Below are positions 17,869 through 26,819 of a stretch of 64,000 nt of DNA, piece after piece. Within the stretch, counting starts at the first letter, position 1. Every line of letters begins with the position of its first letter. A program made the translations under genes and the position numbers. Below the pieces are notes generated by a model. It was not told where the DNA came from. It made no database searches and saw only the letters and a program-made list of their open reading frames with translations. Source of the stretch: Novosphingobium kaempferiae (lineage in GTDB: Bacteria; Pseudomonadota; Alphaproteobacteria; Sphingomonadales; Sphingomonadaceae); assembly GCF_021227995.1 (NCBI RefSeq), contig NZ_CP089301.1, positions 3,534,001 through 3,598,000 of the forward strand, given 5' to 3'.

Positions 17869-18537
17869 ATGGAAGCGAGGACCAGGCGCAGGGTCAGGGA
17901 TCCCATCGCCACGCGCGAGACGATCCTCGAAGCGGCCAGCAACCTGCTCGCCAAGGACGGCCTGGAGGGCGTGAGCCTTTCCGCCGTGGCCCACCTGGCG
18001 GCGGTCAACCGGGGCACCGCCTACCAGCATTTCGAAACGCGCGAGAAGCTGATCGAGGCGACCATCGAATGGGTCTCGGACAAGCTGTTCCGTGCCGTCT
18101 TCGGCGATCCCGACACCATCGGCGAACGCCGCGTCGAGGAGGTGGACACCGCCGCGCTCACCGACCGCCTGTGCGATTTCGCGATGGAAAATCCCGAGAT
18201 CTGCCGGGTCTGGCTCCAGCAGGTGCTCGCCTCGCCCGACCCGAGCCAGGATCCCTTCTGGCGCGAGTATGCAGGCTCGCTCCAGCGGTTCGCCGATACG
18301 AAGCTCGCGATGCCGGGGATCGATGCCGAAGTGTTGGCGGTAATGAACCTTGCAGGCGTGTTCTTCTGGCCGATCTTCGCCCGTTCCCACGCCGCCGACG
18401 ATGCCGAGCGCAGCACGCTGGGCCACCGCTTCAGCCACGAGATCCTGCGCCTTTCGATGTACGGCTCGATGAACGCCTCGCGCTTCCCGGACATCGCTGC
18501 GCGGCTGGCGGCGGAGGGCCCGCCGAAGCGCGATTGA
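17869..18537 (+). CDS. TetR-family transcriptional regulator
   Basis: A 222-residue TetR-type repressor. The N-terminal helix-turn-helix runs from about residue 13 to 60 (ATRETILEAASNLLAKDG, VNRGTAYQHFETREKLIE). The C-terminal ligand domain is not assignable. ATG 17869 with upstream CAGGGGC is preferred over the longer frame, whose extra 65 residues come from an intergenic repeat. It precedes the AcuI-like reductase and acyl-CoA ligase on the same strand, with a second repeat in between, and may control them. Confidence 0.85.
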   Translation: MEARTRRRVRDPIATRETILEAASNLLAKDGLEGVSLSAVAHLAAVNRGTAYQHFETREKLIEATIEWVSDKLFRAVFGDPDTIGERRVEEVDTAALTDRLCDFAMENPEICRVWLQQVLASPDPSQDPFWREYAGSLQRFADTKLAMPGIDAEVLAVMNLAGVFFWPIFARSHAADDAERSTLGHRFSHEILRLSMYGSMNASRFPDIAARLAAEGPPKRD

Positions 18538-18550
18538 GGGAGCAACCTTG

Positions 18551-18633
18551 CCTTTCGTCATTGCGAGCGCAGCGAAGCAATCCAGCGGCGAGAGCCAAAT
18601 TTGGATTGCTTCGCTGCGCTCGCAATGACGAAA
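18551..18633. repeat. REP-like long palindrome, copy 3
   Basis: Complete copy: left arm 18554-18582 or so, right arm 18603-18631, nearly perfect complements around AGCGGCGAGAGCCAAATT. It sits between the TetR gene and the reductase gene, both on the plus strand. Confidence 0.85.
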
Positions 18634-18778
18634 CGGAGGAACACCCTGTCCCAAAGCATCCGCACACCTTTCGCCTCCGCGATGCCATGCCCCGCCGCCA
18701 TTGACGCGAGGGGGCTCCACCCGTCAGCAGGGTTGGCGAGTTCGGTCGTGTCGCGGCCGAAGAGGGAGTGCCGGTTCC

Positions 18779-19762
18779 ATGTTTTCCGCTATCGTCATCG
18801 ACAAGACCGAAGAGGGCCAGACCGTCGGCCTGCAGCAGCTGGATGAAAGCGTGCTGCCCGAAGGCGATGTGACCATCGACGTCGCCTATTCGACGCTCAA
18901 CTTCAAGGATGGCCTCGCCATCACCGGCAGTTCGCCGGTCGTGCGCAAGTTCCCGATGGTGCCGGGCATCGACCTCGTCGGCACCGTGACCGAGAGCAGC
19001 CATGGCGACTGGAAGGCGGGCGACACCGTTGTGCTCAACGGCTGGGGCGTGGGCGAGGGCCACTGGGGCGGGCTGGCTCAGAAGGCGCGGCTCAAGGGCG
19101 ACTGGCTGGTGCCGCTGCCTGCGGCCTTCACCCCGGCGCAGGCCATGGCGATCGGCACGGCGGGCTATACCGCCGCGCTCTGCGTCGATGCGCTGGTCGA
19201 CTGGGGCGTGATGCCGGAGCAGGGCGAAGTGCTCGTCACGGGCGCGACCGGCGGCGTCGGCTCGGTCGCCATCGCGATCCTCAAGAGGCTGGGCTATTCG
19301 GTCGCCGCGCTGACCGGCAAGCCTGCCGAGGCGGACTATCTCAAGGCGCTGGGCGCCGAGACGATCATCGACCGCGCCGAACTGGCGGAGAAGGGCAAGC
19401 CGCTCCAGAAGGAGCGCTGGGCGGGCGTGGTGGACACCGCGGGCAGCTTCACCCTCGCCAATGCCTGCGCGCAGACGAAGTACGGCGGCGCGGTGGCGGC
19501 CTGCGGTCTGGCGCAGGGCGCGGACCTTCCGGCAACGGTCATGCCCTTCATCCTGCGCGGCGTGGCGCTGCTCGGTATCGACAGCGTGATGGCGCCCAAG
19601 GCCAAGCGCCTGAAGGCATGGGACCGGCTGGCGAAGGATCTCGATCCCGCCGCGCTCGACACCATCGGCCAGACCATCGGCCTTGGCGATGCGGTGGATG
19701 CCGCCAAGAAGTTCATGTCGGGCGAGGTCAAGGGCCGCTTCATCGTCGATGTGAACGCCTGA
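18779..19762 (+). CDS. Medium-chain reductase of the YhdH/AcuI (acrylyl-CoA reductase) family
   Basis: A 327-residue zinc-independent MDR enzyme. The N-terminus LNFKDGLAITG near residue 42 and VPGIDLVGTV are typical of YhdH/AcuI, and the nucleotide site VTGATGGVGSVA lies near 153. Known members reduce acrylyl-CoA to propionyl-CoA with NADPH, so this one may reduce a short enoyl-CoA. ATG 18779 follows GAGGGAG at a somewhat long spacing. The acyl-CoA ligase starts seven bases after its stop, so they are co-transcribed. Confidence 0.85.
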   Translation: MFSAIVIDKTEEGQTVGLQQLDESVLPEGDVTIDVAYSTLNFKDGLAITGSSPVVRKFPMVPGIDLVGTVTESSHGDWKAGDTVVLNGWGVGEGHWGGLAQKARLKGDWLVPLPAAFTPAQAMAIGTAGYTAALCVDALVDWGVMPEQGEVLVTGATGGVGSVAIAILKRLGYSVAALTGKPAEADYLKALGAETIIDRAELAEKGKPLQKERWAGVVDTAGSFTLANACAQTKYGGAVAACGLAQGADLPATVMPFILRGVALLGIDSVMAPKAKRLKAWDRLAKDLDPAALDTIGQTIGLGDAVDAAKKFMSGEVKGRFIVDVNA

Positions 19763-19769
19763 CGTCACC

Positions 19770-21491
19770 ATGACTAAGAGGATGGGCATGACGGGTTCGG
19801 TCAAGGTGGTGGACGGCCTTTCCGTGGTCCACGGCATCGCGCTGGAGGACGAACAGGGCATCGGCGCCCTCACGCTGGGCGGTTACGTGCGCGAAATCGC
19901 CGCGCGCTACGGCCCGCGCGAGGCGGCAGTGATCCACCTTGACGGGCAGGTCGTGCGCTGGACCTATGACGAGCTTTACGCCCGCTCGCTACAGGTGGCG
20001 AAGTCGCTCATCGCGCTCGGCACCGGCAAGGGCACCCGCGTCGGCATCCTCATGACCAACCGGCCGGAATTCCTCGCGGGCGTCTTGGGCGCGGCGCTGG
20101 CGGGCTGCGTGGCGACGCCGATCAGCACGTTCTTCACGCCGTCCGAACTGGAAGTGGTGCTGAAGGCCTCGGGCGTATCGGTGCTGCTGCTCGAACGCTC
20201 GGTGCTAAAGAAGGACTTCGCCGAGATGCTCGCCGGGCTTGAGCCCGAGGTCATGGCGGCGCAGCCCGGCGCGCTGGCATCGCGCAGGTTCCCGTTCCTG
20301 CGCTATGCGGCAATGATCGACAGCGACGAACCGCTCGGCATGATCGAGACTTTCGCCGCGTTCCGCCGGCGCGGCGCGGGCGTGGCCGAGGAACTCGTGC
20401 TTGCCGCCAGCGATGCGGTGACGCCTGCCGATCCGGGCATCCTGCTGTTCTCCTCGGGCTCCACTGGCAAGGCCAAGGGCATCCTCAGCGCCCATCGCGG
20501 CGTCTGCCTGCAACTTTGGCGCTGGCCGCAGTGGTACGCCATCCGCGACGAGGTGCCCGCGCGCACATGGTCGGCGAACGGCTTCTTCTGGTCCGGCAAC
20601 TTCGCCTGCGCGCTGGGCGGCACGCTTTCGCGCGGGGGGACGCTGGTCCTCCAGCGCTGGTTCGACGCGGCAGAAGCACTGGACCTCATGGCAAAGGAGC
20701 GCGCCAACATGGCGCTCGCCTGGCCGCACCAGTGGCCGCAGCTTGAGGCCGCGCCGAACTATCAGGACGTCGACCTCTCCTCGCTCGTCTACGTCGACAT
20801 GCACATGCCGATCGCGCGCCATCCCACCGTGAACAGCACCTGGCGCGAGCCGGGGCAGGCTTACGGCAATACCGAGACGTTCACGCTCATCACCGTTTTC
20901 CCCTCCGGAACGCCGGAGGAAGTCGCGGGCAAGTCCCACGGCGAGCCGACGGCGGGCTCCACCATCAAGATCGTCGACCCGATGACCGGCGCGACGATGC
21001 CGCTGGGCGAACGCGGCGAGATCGCTGTTAAGGGCGCGACGGTGATGCTGGGCTACCTCGGCATTCCGCTCAGCGATTCGACCGACGGCGACGGTTTCCT
21101 GCGCACGGCGGACGGCGGCTACGTGGACGCGCAAGGCCGCCTGTTCTGGGAAGGTCGCCTCAACGACATCATCAAGACCGGCGGCGCCAACGTCTCTCCG
21201 CTGGAGATCGACGAAGTGATCCGCGCGCACCCGGACGTGAAGGTGTCGCAGACCGTGGGCGTGCCGGACGAACTGCTGGGCGAACTCGTCGTCTCGTGCA
21301 TCGTGCCGGTGGAAGGCGCGAGCCCGAGCGCCGAGGCGATCCGCGATTTCGCGAAGGAAAAGCTCGCCAGCTACAAGCTGCCGCGCCGCATCCTGTTCGT
21401 GGCGGAGGACGATCTCCAGACCACCGGCAGCTCCAAGATCAAGACCGCCGAACTGCGCAAGCTGGCGGCGGAGCGGCTGGCGGAGGTGTGA
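19770..21491 (+). CDS. AMP-dependent acyl-CoA synthetase/ligase
   Basis: A 573-residue member of the ANL superfamily. The P-loop SSGSTGKAKG is near residue 228, and the C-terminal hinge region has GRLNDIIKTGGANVSPLEID near 460 and a late KIKT lysine near 561. It activates a carboxylic acid to its CoA thioester through an acyl-adenylate. The annotated ATG (19770) has no clear ribosome-binding site; ATG 19788 behind AAGAGGATGGG is a good alternative, six residues shorter. It is in an operon with the AcuI-like reductase and the SnoaL-like protein. Confidence 0.9.
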   Translation: MTKRMGMTGSVKVVDGLSVVHGIALEDEQGIGALTLGGYVREIAARYGPREAAVIHLDGQVVRWTYDELYARSLQVAKSLIALGTGKGTRVGILMTNRPEFLAGVLGAALAGCVATPISTFFTPSELEVVLKASGVSVLLLERSVLKKDFAEMLAGLEPEVMAAQPGALASRRFPFLRYAAMIDSDEPLGMIETFAAFRRRGAGVAEELVLAASDAVTPADPGILLFSSGSTGKAKGILSAHRGVCLQLWRWPQWYAIRDEVPARTWSANGFFWSGNFACALGGTLSRGGTLVLQRWFDAAEALDLMAKERANMALAWPHQWPQLEAAPNYQDVDLSSLVYVDMHMPIARHPTVNSTWREPGQAYGNTETFTLITVFPSGTPEEVAGKSHGEPTAGSTIKIVDPMTGATMPLGERGEIAVKGATVMLGYLGIPLSDSTDGDGFLRTADGGYVDAQGRLFWEGRLNDIIKTGGANVSPLEIDEVIRAHPDVKVSQTVGVPDELLGELVVSCIVPVEGASPSAEAIRDFAKEKLASYKLPRRILFVAEDDLQTTGSSKIKTAELRKLAAERLAEV

Positions 21492-21495
21492 GGCC

Positions 21496-21915
21496 ATGAC
21501 TACCCCCGACTTCGCCGACTGGCTCGCCATCTGCAATCTCAAGGCCGCGTACTGCCGGCTGCTCGACACCAAGGACTGGGAGGGCTGGAAGCAGCTCTTC
21601 ACCGAGGACTGCGTGCTAGATACCACGGGCAGCGGCGGCACGCGCGAGCAGGGGCGGGATCGTATCGTGGCGCAGGTCAGCACGGCGCTGGCCGGGGCGA
21701 AGACCGCACACCAGATCCATTCGCCGCAGATCACCGTCGACGGCGACCGGGCCGAAGTGGTCTGGGCGATGCAGGACCGCGTCATCAAGGACGACTTCGC
21801 ACTCACCGGCTATGGCCATTATCACGAAACGTGCGTGCGGACCGCCGAGGGTTGGAAGATCGCCGAGCAGCGCTTGACTCGCCTGATCCTCGACATCGAG
21901 CGTCCCGCTTCGTGA
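21496..21915 (+). CDS. SnoaL/NTF2-like protein, possible dehydratase or isomerase
   Basis: A 139-residue SnoaL_4-type protein, four bases after the ligase gene. It has Tyr19, Asp24, His72 and His75 in the pattern AYCRLLDTKDW and TAHQIHSP. The Tyr-x4-Asp and 48-residue gap to His match the spacing of Tyr30, Asp35 and His83 that I recall for the bile acid 7alpha-dehydratase BaiE. Similar folds are steroid isomerases, dehydratases or scavenger proteins. Fold is sure, reaction is inference. Confidence 0.8.
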   Translation: MTTPDFADWLAICNLKAAYCRLLDTKDWEGWKQLFTEDCVLDTTGSGGTREQGRDRIVAQVSTALAGAKTAHQIHSPQITVDGDRAEVVWAMQDRVIKDDFALTGYGHYHETCVRTAEGWKIAEQRLTRLILDIERPAS

Positions 21916-21982
21916 CGCATCGCGCGAATTGCTGCGCACAATTCGGCTGGCAATCCTGAGCACGCTCAGTAATCCTGTGGCC

Positions 21983-22420
21983 ATGGAACGCAGGGTGGGC
22001 ACGGTTCTGGCGCAAGTAGCGCGGCTCATGCGCCGCTCCTTCGACGAGCGCGCGCGGGAGATCGGCGTCACGCGACCGCAGTGGCAGGTGCTGAGCGTGC
22101 TGCGCCGCCATCCCGGTATCAAGCAGGCCGAACTCGCCGAAATCCTGGAGGTCGAGCCGATCACCGCCGGGCGCATGATCGACCGCATGCAGGACGGCGG
22201 CATGGTCGAACGCCGCGCCGACCCCGCCGACCGCCGTGCCTGGCGGCTATACCTCACTGCACGCGGCGACGAGATGATCGAGCGCCTGCAACCGCTGGCG
22301 GAGGAGACGTCCGAGGCCGCGCTCGCCGGGATCGACGATGCGGACAAGGCGCACATGATGCGCACGCTCGACCGGATGCTGGCGAACCTGACCGGGAAGC
22401 CGCCGGTTTCGGAGGATTGA
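21983..22420 (+). CDS. MarR-family transcriptional regulator
   Basis: A 145-residue MarR protein. The winged helix spans about residues 30-100: VTRPQWQVLSVLRRHPGIKQ, EVEPITAGRMIDRMQDGG, then the wing RRADPADRRAWRLYLT. The frame can open with TTG 21929, but ATG 21983 begins the first conserved helix; neither has a strong ribosome-binding site. It ends the ligase operon and is followed by repeats, so it may regulate that operon. Confidence 0.85.
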   Translation: MERRVGTVLAQVARLMRRSFDERAREIGVTRPQWQVLSVLRRHPGIKQAELAEILEVEPITAGRMIDRMQDGGMVERRADPADRRAWRLYLTARGDEMIERLQPLAEETSEAALAGIDDADKAHMMRTLDRMLANLTGKPPVSED

Positions 22421-22426
22421 CGGCCT

Positions 22427-22460
22427 CGTCGTCCCGGACTTGATCCGGGACCGTTGGCTG
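22427..22460. repeat. Short GC-rich hairpin repeat, CGTCGTCCCGG family, copy 2
   Basis: CGTCGTCCCGGACTTGATCC and the following GGGACCGTTGGCTG match the element at 5210-5240 with few changes. It starts six bases after the MarR stop codon and may serve as a terminator. Confidence 0.6.
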
Positions 22461-22528
22461 TGAACAGCCGGTCTGTGTGCAGAATGCGGGGGCTTCGGCA
22501 AGCTCAGCCTGAGCGGGCTCAAAGGGTG

Positions 22529-22608
22529 TTCGTCATTGCGAGCGTAGCGAAGCAATCCAGCGGCAGTGCATAACGCGTGATTGCTTCGCTGCGCTCGCAA
22601 TGACGAAG
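22529..22608. repeat. REP-like long palindrome, copy 4
   Basis: Arms CGTCATTGCGAGCGTAGCG plus AAGCAATCC and its complement flank a variable centre. The left arm carries a GCGTAGCG variant shared with copy 5. Confidence 0.85.
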
Positions 22609-22738
22609 GAGAGGGCTCGCGTTCATCTTCATCGCCCCGGCGCATCGCCCGGCGATAGGCGGGGCAGGGGGCAGGCGCTATGGTGCCCCTCGAAGCAGCC
22701 GACCCGCATGCAGCGGGCGGCCGGGGAGCGGAGGAAGC

Positions 22739-23476
22739 GTGGGCAAGACCATCGTCATCACAGGCGCGGGGGCCGGTCTCGGCAAGGCGTTGGCGCAAAG
22801 GTTCGCGGGCGAGGGCGAGACGGTGATCCTGCTCGGCCGCACGCTGTCGAAAGTGCAGGCGCTGGCGGACGAACTGGGCGCTCCGGCGCTGGCGGTGGAG
22901 TGCGACGTGGCGGATGCCGCCTCCGTGCGCGCCGCCTTCGCGACGATCGCGGCGCAGCATCCGAAGATCGACGTGCTCATCAACAATGCGGGCATCTACG
23001 AGCCGTTCACGGTGGCGGAGGCCAGCGACGCGCAGATCGACGCGATCCTGGACACCAACCTCAAGGGTCCGATCTACTGCTGCCGCGCGGCGATCCCGAT
23101 GATGGAGGCGGGCGGCCTCATCATCAACGTGGGCAGTGAATCGGTGGCGGTGCCGTTCGTGATGCTCTCGCTCTACCAGTCCAGCAAGGCGGGGCTGGAG
23201 ATGTTCACGACGGCGCTCGAAGCCGAACTGGAAGAGAGCGGCATCCGCGTCGCCTTGCTGCGCGCCGGGCCGATGTACGACGAGGGCAAGTCCTCGCCGA
23301 ACTGGGACCGCGATGCGGCGATGCGCTTCCACATGGGCTGCGCGAAGAACGGGCTGGACCTGCGCGCACGGCCCGTCTCGCACTCGGCTTCGCCCACCAG
23401 CGTGTTCCGCGCGGTGATCGACCTGCCGCCCGACGTGCGCGTCAGCCACGTCTCCATCGGCGCGCGAAAAGCCTGA
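22739..23476 (+). CDS. Short-chain dehydrogenase/reductase (SDR)
   Basis: A 245-residue SDR starting at GTG 22739 behind a strong GGAGCGGAGGAAGC. The cofactor site TGAGAGLG is at residues 8-15, NNAG near 83, and the catalytic YQSSK near 145 with a serine in NVGSES. It should oxidise or reduce an alcohol/ketone. It is 31 bp upstream of the aldehyde dehydrogenase and almost certainly in its operon, which suggests alcohol to aldehyde/ketone to acid steps. Confidence 0.88.
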   Translation: MGKTIVITGAGAGLGKALAQRFAGEGETVILLGRTLSKVQALADELGAPALAVECDVADAASVRAAFATIAAQHPKIDVLINNAGIYEPFTVAEASDAQIDAILDTNLKGPIYCCRAAIPMMEAGGLIINVGSESVAVPFVMLSLYQSSKAGLEMFTTALEAELEESGIRVALLRAGPMYDEGKSSPNWDRDAAMRFHMGCAKNGLDLRARPVSHSASPTSVFRAVIDLPPDVRVSHVSIGARKA

Positions 23477-23507
23477 TCTTCACGAATCTCTCGGCAAGGA
23501 CATAGCA

Positions 23508-24989
<1,482 letters not shown>

Positions 24990-24995
24990 GGCGCG

Positions 24996-25706
24996 ATGGA
25001 GGACGAGGCCGACCATCTCGTGGACCTGCCGCCGTCGCTTGCAGCGGCGGTGGCAGCGGCCTGCGGGGCGGTCAGCCACAACCTCAACGGCCAGCGCCTC
25101 GGTCGCAAGGGACGGGTCACGCGTGAGCGGATACTTGCCGCCGCGATCGACCTGATCGAGACTTCGGAGGAAACCGTGACGCTCGCTCGCGTGGCGAAGC
25201 GGGCGTCGCTGGGCATGACCTCGGTCTACAACTACTTCACCGACATGACCGAACTGCTGCTGGCGGTGCTCGATCCGGTCATGGCGACGGCGGAGGACGA
25301 TTACCTCTGCACCGTGCGCGAGCGGTGGTCTGACGCGGATCTCTACGAGCACTGCTACCGCTTCGTGCGCGCCTACCACGGGTTCTGGTCACGCCATTCG
25401 CGTCTGCTCCACATGCGCAACGCGCTGGCCGACCAGCAGGACGCACGCATGATGGCCCACCGCATCCGCTCCAGCCGCCCGATCATCGCCCTGCTGGTGC
25501 AGCAGATGAGCGACGAGGAAGTGGGCCTGGGGCCCCATACCTCGATGGCGACGATGGTGATGATCGGCATCGAGCGCTCGGTGACGCTGGTGACCGACCG
25601 CGAACTGCGCAAGCTGGTGGGCATGTGGCCGGAACTGAGCGAGGACCGCTATCTGGTGCCGGGGGCAAGGCTGATGGAGTTCGCGATCAGCGACGCGCGG
25701 GGGTGA
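24996..25706 (+). CDS. TetR-family transcriptional regulator
   Basis: A 236-residue TetR regulator with an N-terminal extension of about 35 residues before the helix-turn-helix (RERILAAAIDLIETSEE, LARVAKRASLGMTSVYNYFT, residues 43-85). It starts six bases after the aldehyde dehydrogenase stop, so it is the third gene of that operon and probably its repressor. The ligand is unknown. Confidence 0.86.
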   Translation: MEDEADHLVDLPPSLAAAVAAACGAVSHNLNGQRLGRKGRVTRERILAAAIDLIETSEETVTLARVAKRASLGMTSVYNYFTDMTELLLAVLDPVMATAEDDYLCTVRERWSDADLYEHCYRFVRAYHGFWSRHSRLLHMRNALADQQDARMMAHRIRSSRPIIALLVQQMSDEEVGLGPHTSMATMVMIGIERSVTLVTDRELRKLVGMWPELSEDRYLVPGARLMEFAISDARG

Positions 25707-25710
25707 ATAA

Positions 25711-25842
25711 TTCCTCCCCGAACTTGTCTCGGGGAGGTGGCAGCGACGCAGTCGCTGACGGAGGGGGAATTGCGCGAGGTTCTCCCCCTCCACCACCGCC
25801 TGCGGCGGCGGTCCCCCTCCCCGAGACAAGCTCGGGGAGGAA
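25711..25842. repeat. Composite inverted repeat, CCTCCCCGA...TCGGGGAGG type
   Basis: Left end 25711-25737 and right end 25817-25842 are each hairpins (CTCCCCGA/TCGGGGAG) and are also inverted copies of each other. Between them is a GCAGCGACGCAGTCGCTGACGG stem and a GGAGGGGGA stretch with its complement. It fills the convergent gap between the TetR gene and the crotonase and probably ends both transcripts. Confidence 0.75.
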
Positions 25843-25853
25843 TTTGCGTCCGC

Positions 25854-26675
25854 TTACTTCCCCTTGCCGCCTACACCCTTGAGGTAGGCTTCCATGCCCT
25901 CGATGTAGGCCGGGTTCAGCATCAGCCCGCTGTTGGCCATGCGCTCCACATGGCGAGAGGAATCGCGCCCGACTTCGGCGCACAGTTCGATCGCCACCTT
26001 GGCCGCGCCCATCTGTTCGCCGTTCTGTTTCGCGAGGTGGCGGCAGAAGTCCATCACCTCGGCCTCGAACGTGTCGTCCTCGTAGACCTGGTGGACGAGG
26101 CCCATGGTGAAGGCCATGTCGGCGCTCGCGGGCTTGTTCGCCATGATGAGCCAGCGCGCCCAGTGCGGTCCGCAGATCCGCGTCAGCCGCGAGACGCCGC
26201 CGGATGCGGGCAGCACGCCGAACAGCCCTTCCGGGAAGGCATAGCCCGCGCTTTTCGCGGCAAGGCGGAAGTCGCACGACAGGCTCATCTCCAGCCCGCC
26301 GCCGACGCACATCGCATGGTGCGCGGCGACGATGGGCTTTTCGACATGCTCCATCTCGTCCCACAGCTGCTGCATGTTGTTGAGGTTGAGCCGATGGTTC
26401 TCGCGCACCTTGCTGGCGGTGTTCGCGGCGACGTTGGCCTCCGACTGGATGTTGCGGTTGCCGCCGCGCAAGTCCGCACCGGATGAGAAATAGCGTCCGG
26501 CGGAGCGGATCAGCATGACCTTGAGGTCCGCCCGCTCGCGCAGGCGCCACACTGCTTCGGTGAGCAAGTCCATCATCTCGCGACTGATGGCGTTCAGCTT
26601 GTCCGGCCGGTTGAGCGTGGCGATCAGGATGCCGTCCACTTCCTCGGTCAGCAGGTGCGGGGCTTCTTCGGTCAT
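25854..26675 (-). CDS. Enoyl-CoA hydratase/isomerase (crotonase family)
   Basis: A 273-residue crotonase. Key parts are LNRPDKLNAISREMM near residue 22, the oxyanion loop SAGRYFSSGADLRG near 60, and HAMCVGGGLEMSLSCDFRLA near 117. It should hydrate or isomerise an enoyl-CoA. The ATG 26675 follows GGGAGTAAGACG. It is downstream of the fused acyl-CoA dehydrogenase on the minus strand, with REP-like copy 5 between, so they may form one unit that desaturates and hydrates. Confidence 0.9.
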   Translation of the reverse strand: MTEEAPHLLTEEVDGILIATLNRPDKLNAISREMMDLLTEAVWRLRERADLKVMLIRSAGRYFSSGADLRGGNRNIQSEANVAANTASKVRENHRLNLNNMQQLWDEMEHVEKPIVAAHHAMCVGGGLEMSLSCDFRLAAKSAGYAFPEGLFGVLPASGGVSRLTRICGPHWARWLIMANKPASADMAFTMGLVHQVYEDDTFEAEVMDFCRHLAKQNGEQMGAAKVAIELCAEVGRDSSRHVERMANSGLMLNPAYIEGMEAYLKGVGGKGK

Positions 26676-26724
26676 CTCGTCTTACTCCCACGGCATGGCG
26701 TGCGGCATTTTTCGGGAATCAATG

Positions 26725-26813
26725 CTTCGTCATTGCGAGCGTAGCGGAGCAATCCACAGCGGCATCACCGTGCTCTGGATTGCCGCGGGCCTGCGGCCCT
26801 CGCAATGACGAAC
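26725..26813. repeat. REP-like palindrome, copy 5
   Basis: CGTCATTGCGAGCGTAGCGG plus AGCAATCC, then a diverged right arm (GGATTGCCGCGGGCCTGCGG, CCCTCGCAATGACGAA). The inner part of the right arm has been replaced by a CCGCGGGCCTGCGG stem. It lies between the fused acyl-CoA dehydrogenase stop and the crotonase start. Confidence 0.8.
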
Positions 26814-26819
26814 GACGGC

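Larger units (their letters stand above)
22421..22738. other. 318-bp intergenic region made mostly of short repeats
   Basis: It contains a GTCCCGGA hairpin (22427-22460), a GGGCTTCGGCAAGCTCAGCC-type repeat (about 22489-22516) and REP-like copy 4 (22529-22608). The last 100 bases hold the promoter and the GGAGCGGAGGAAGC ribosome-binding site of the SDR gene. I see no gene. Confidence 0.7.
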
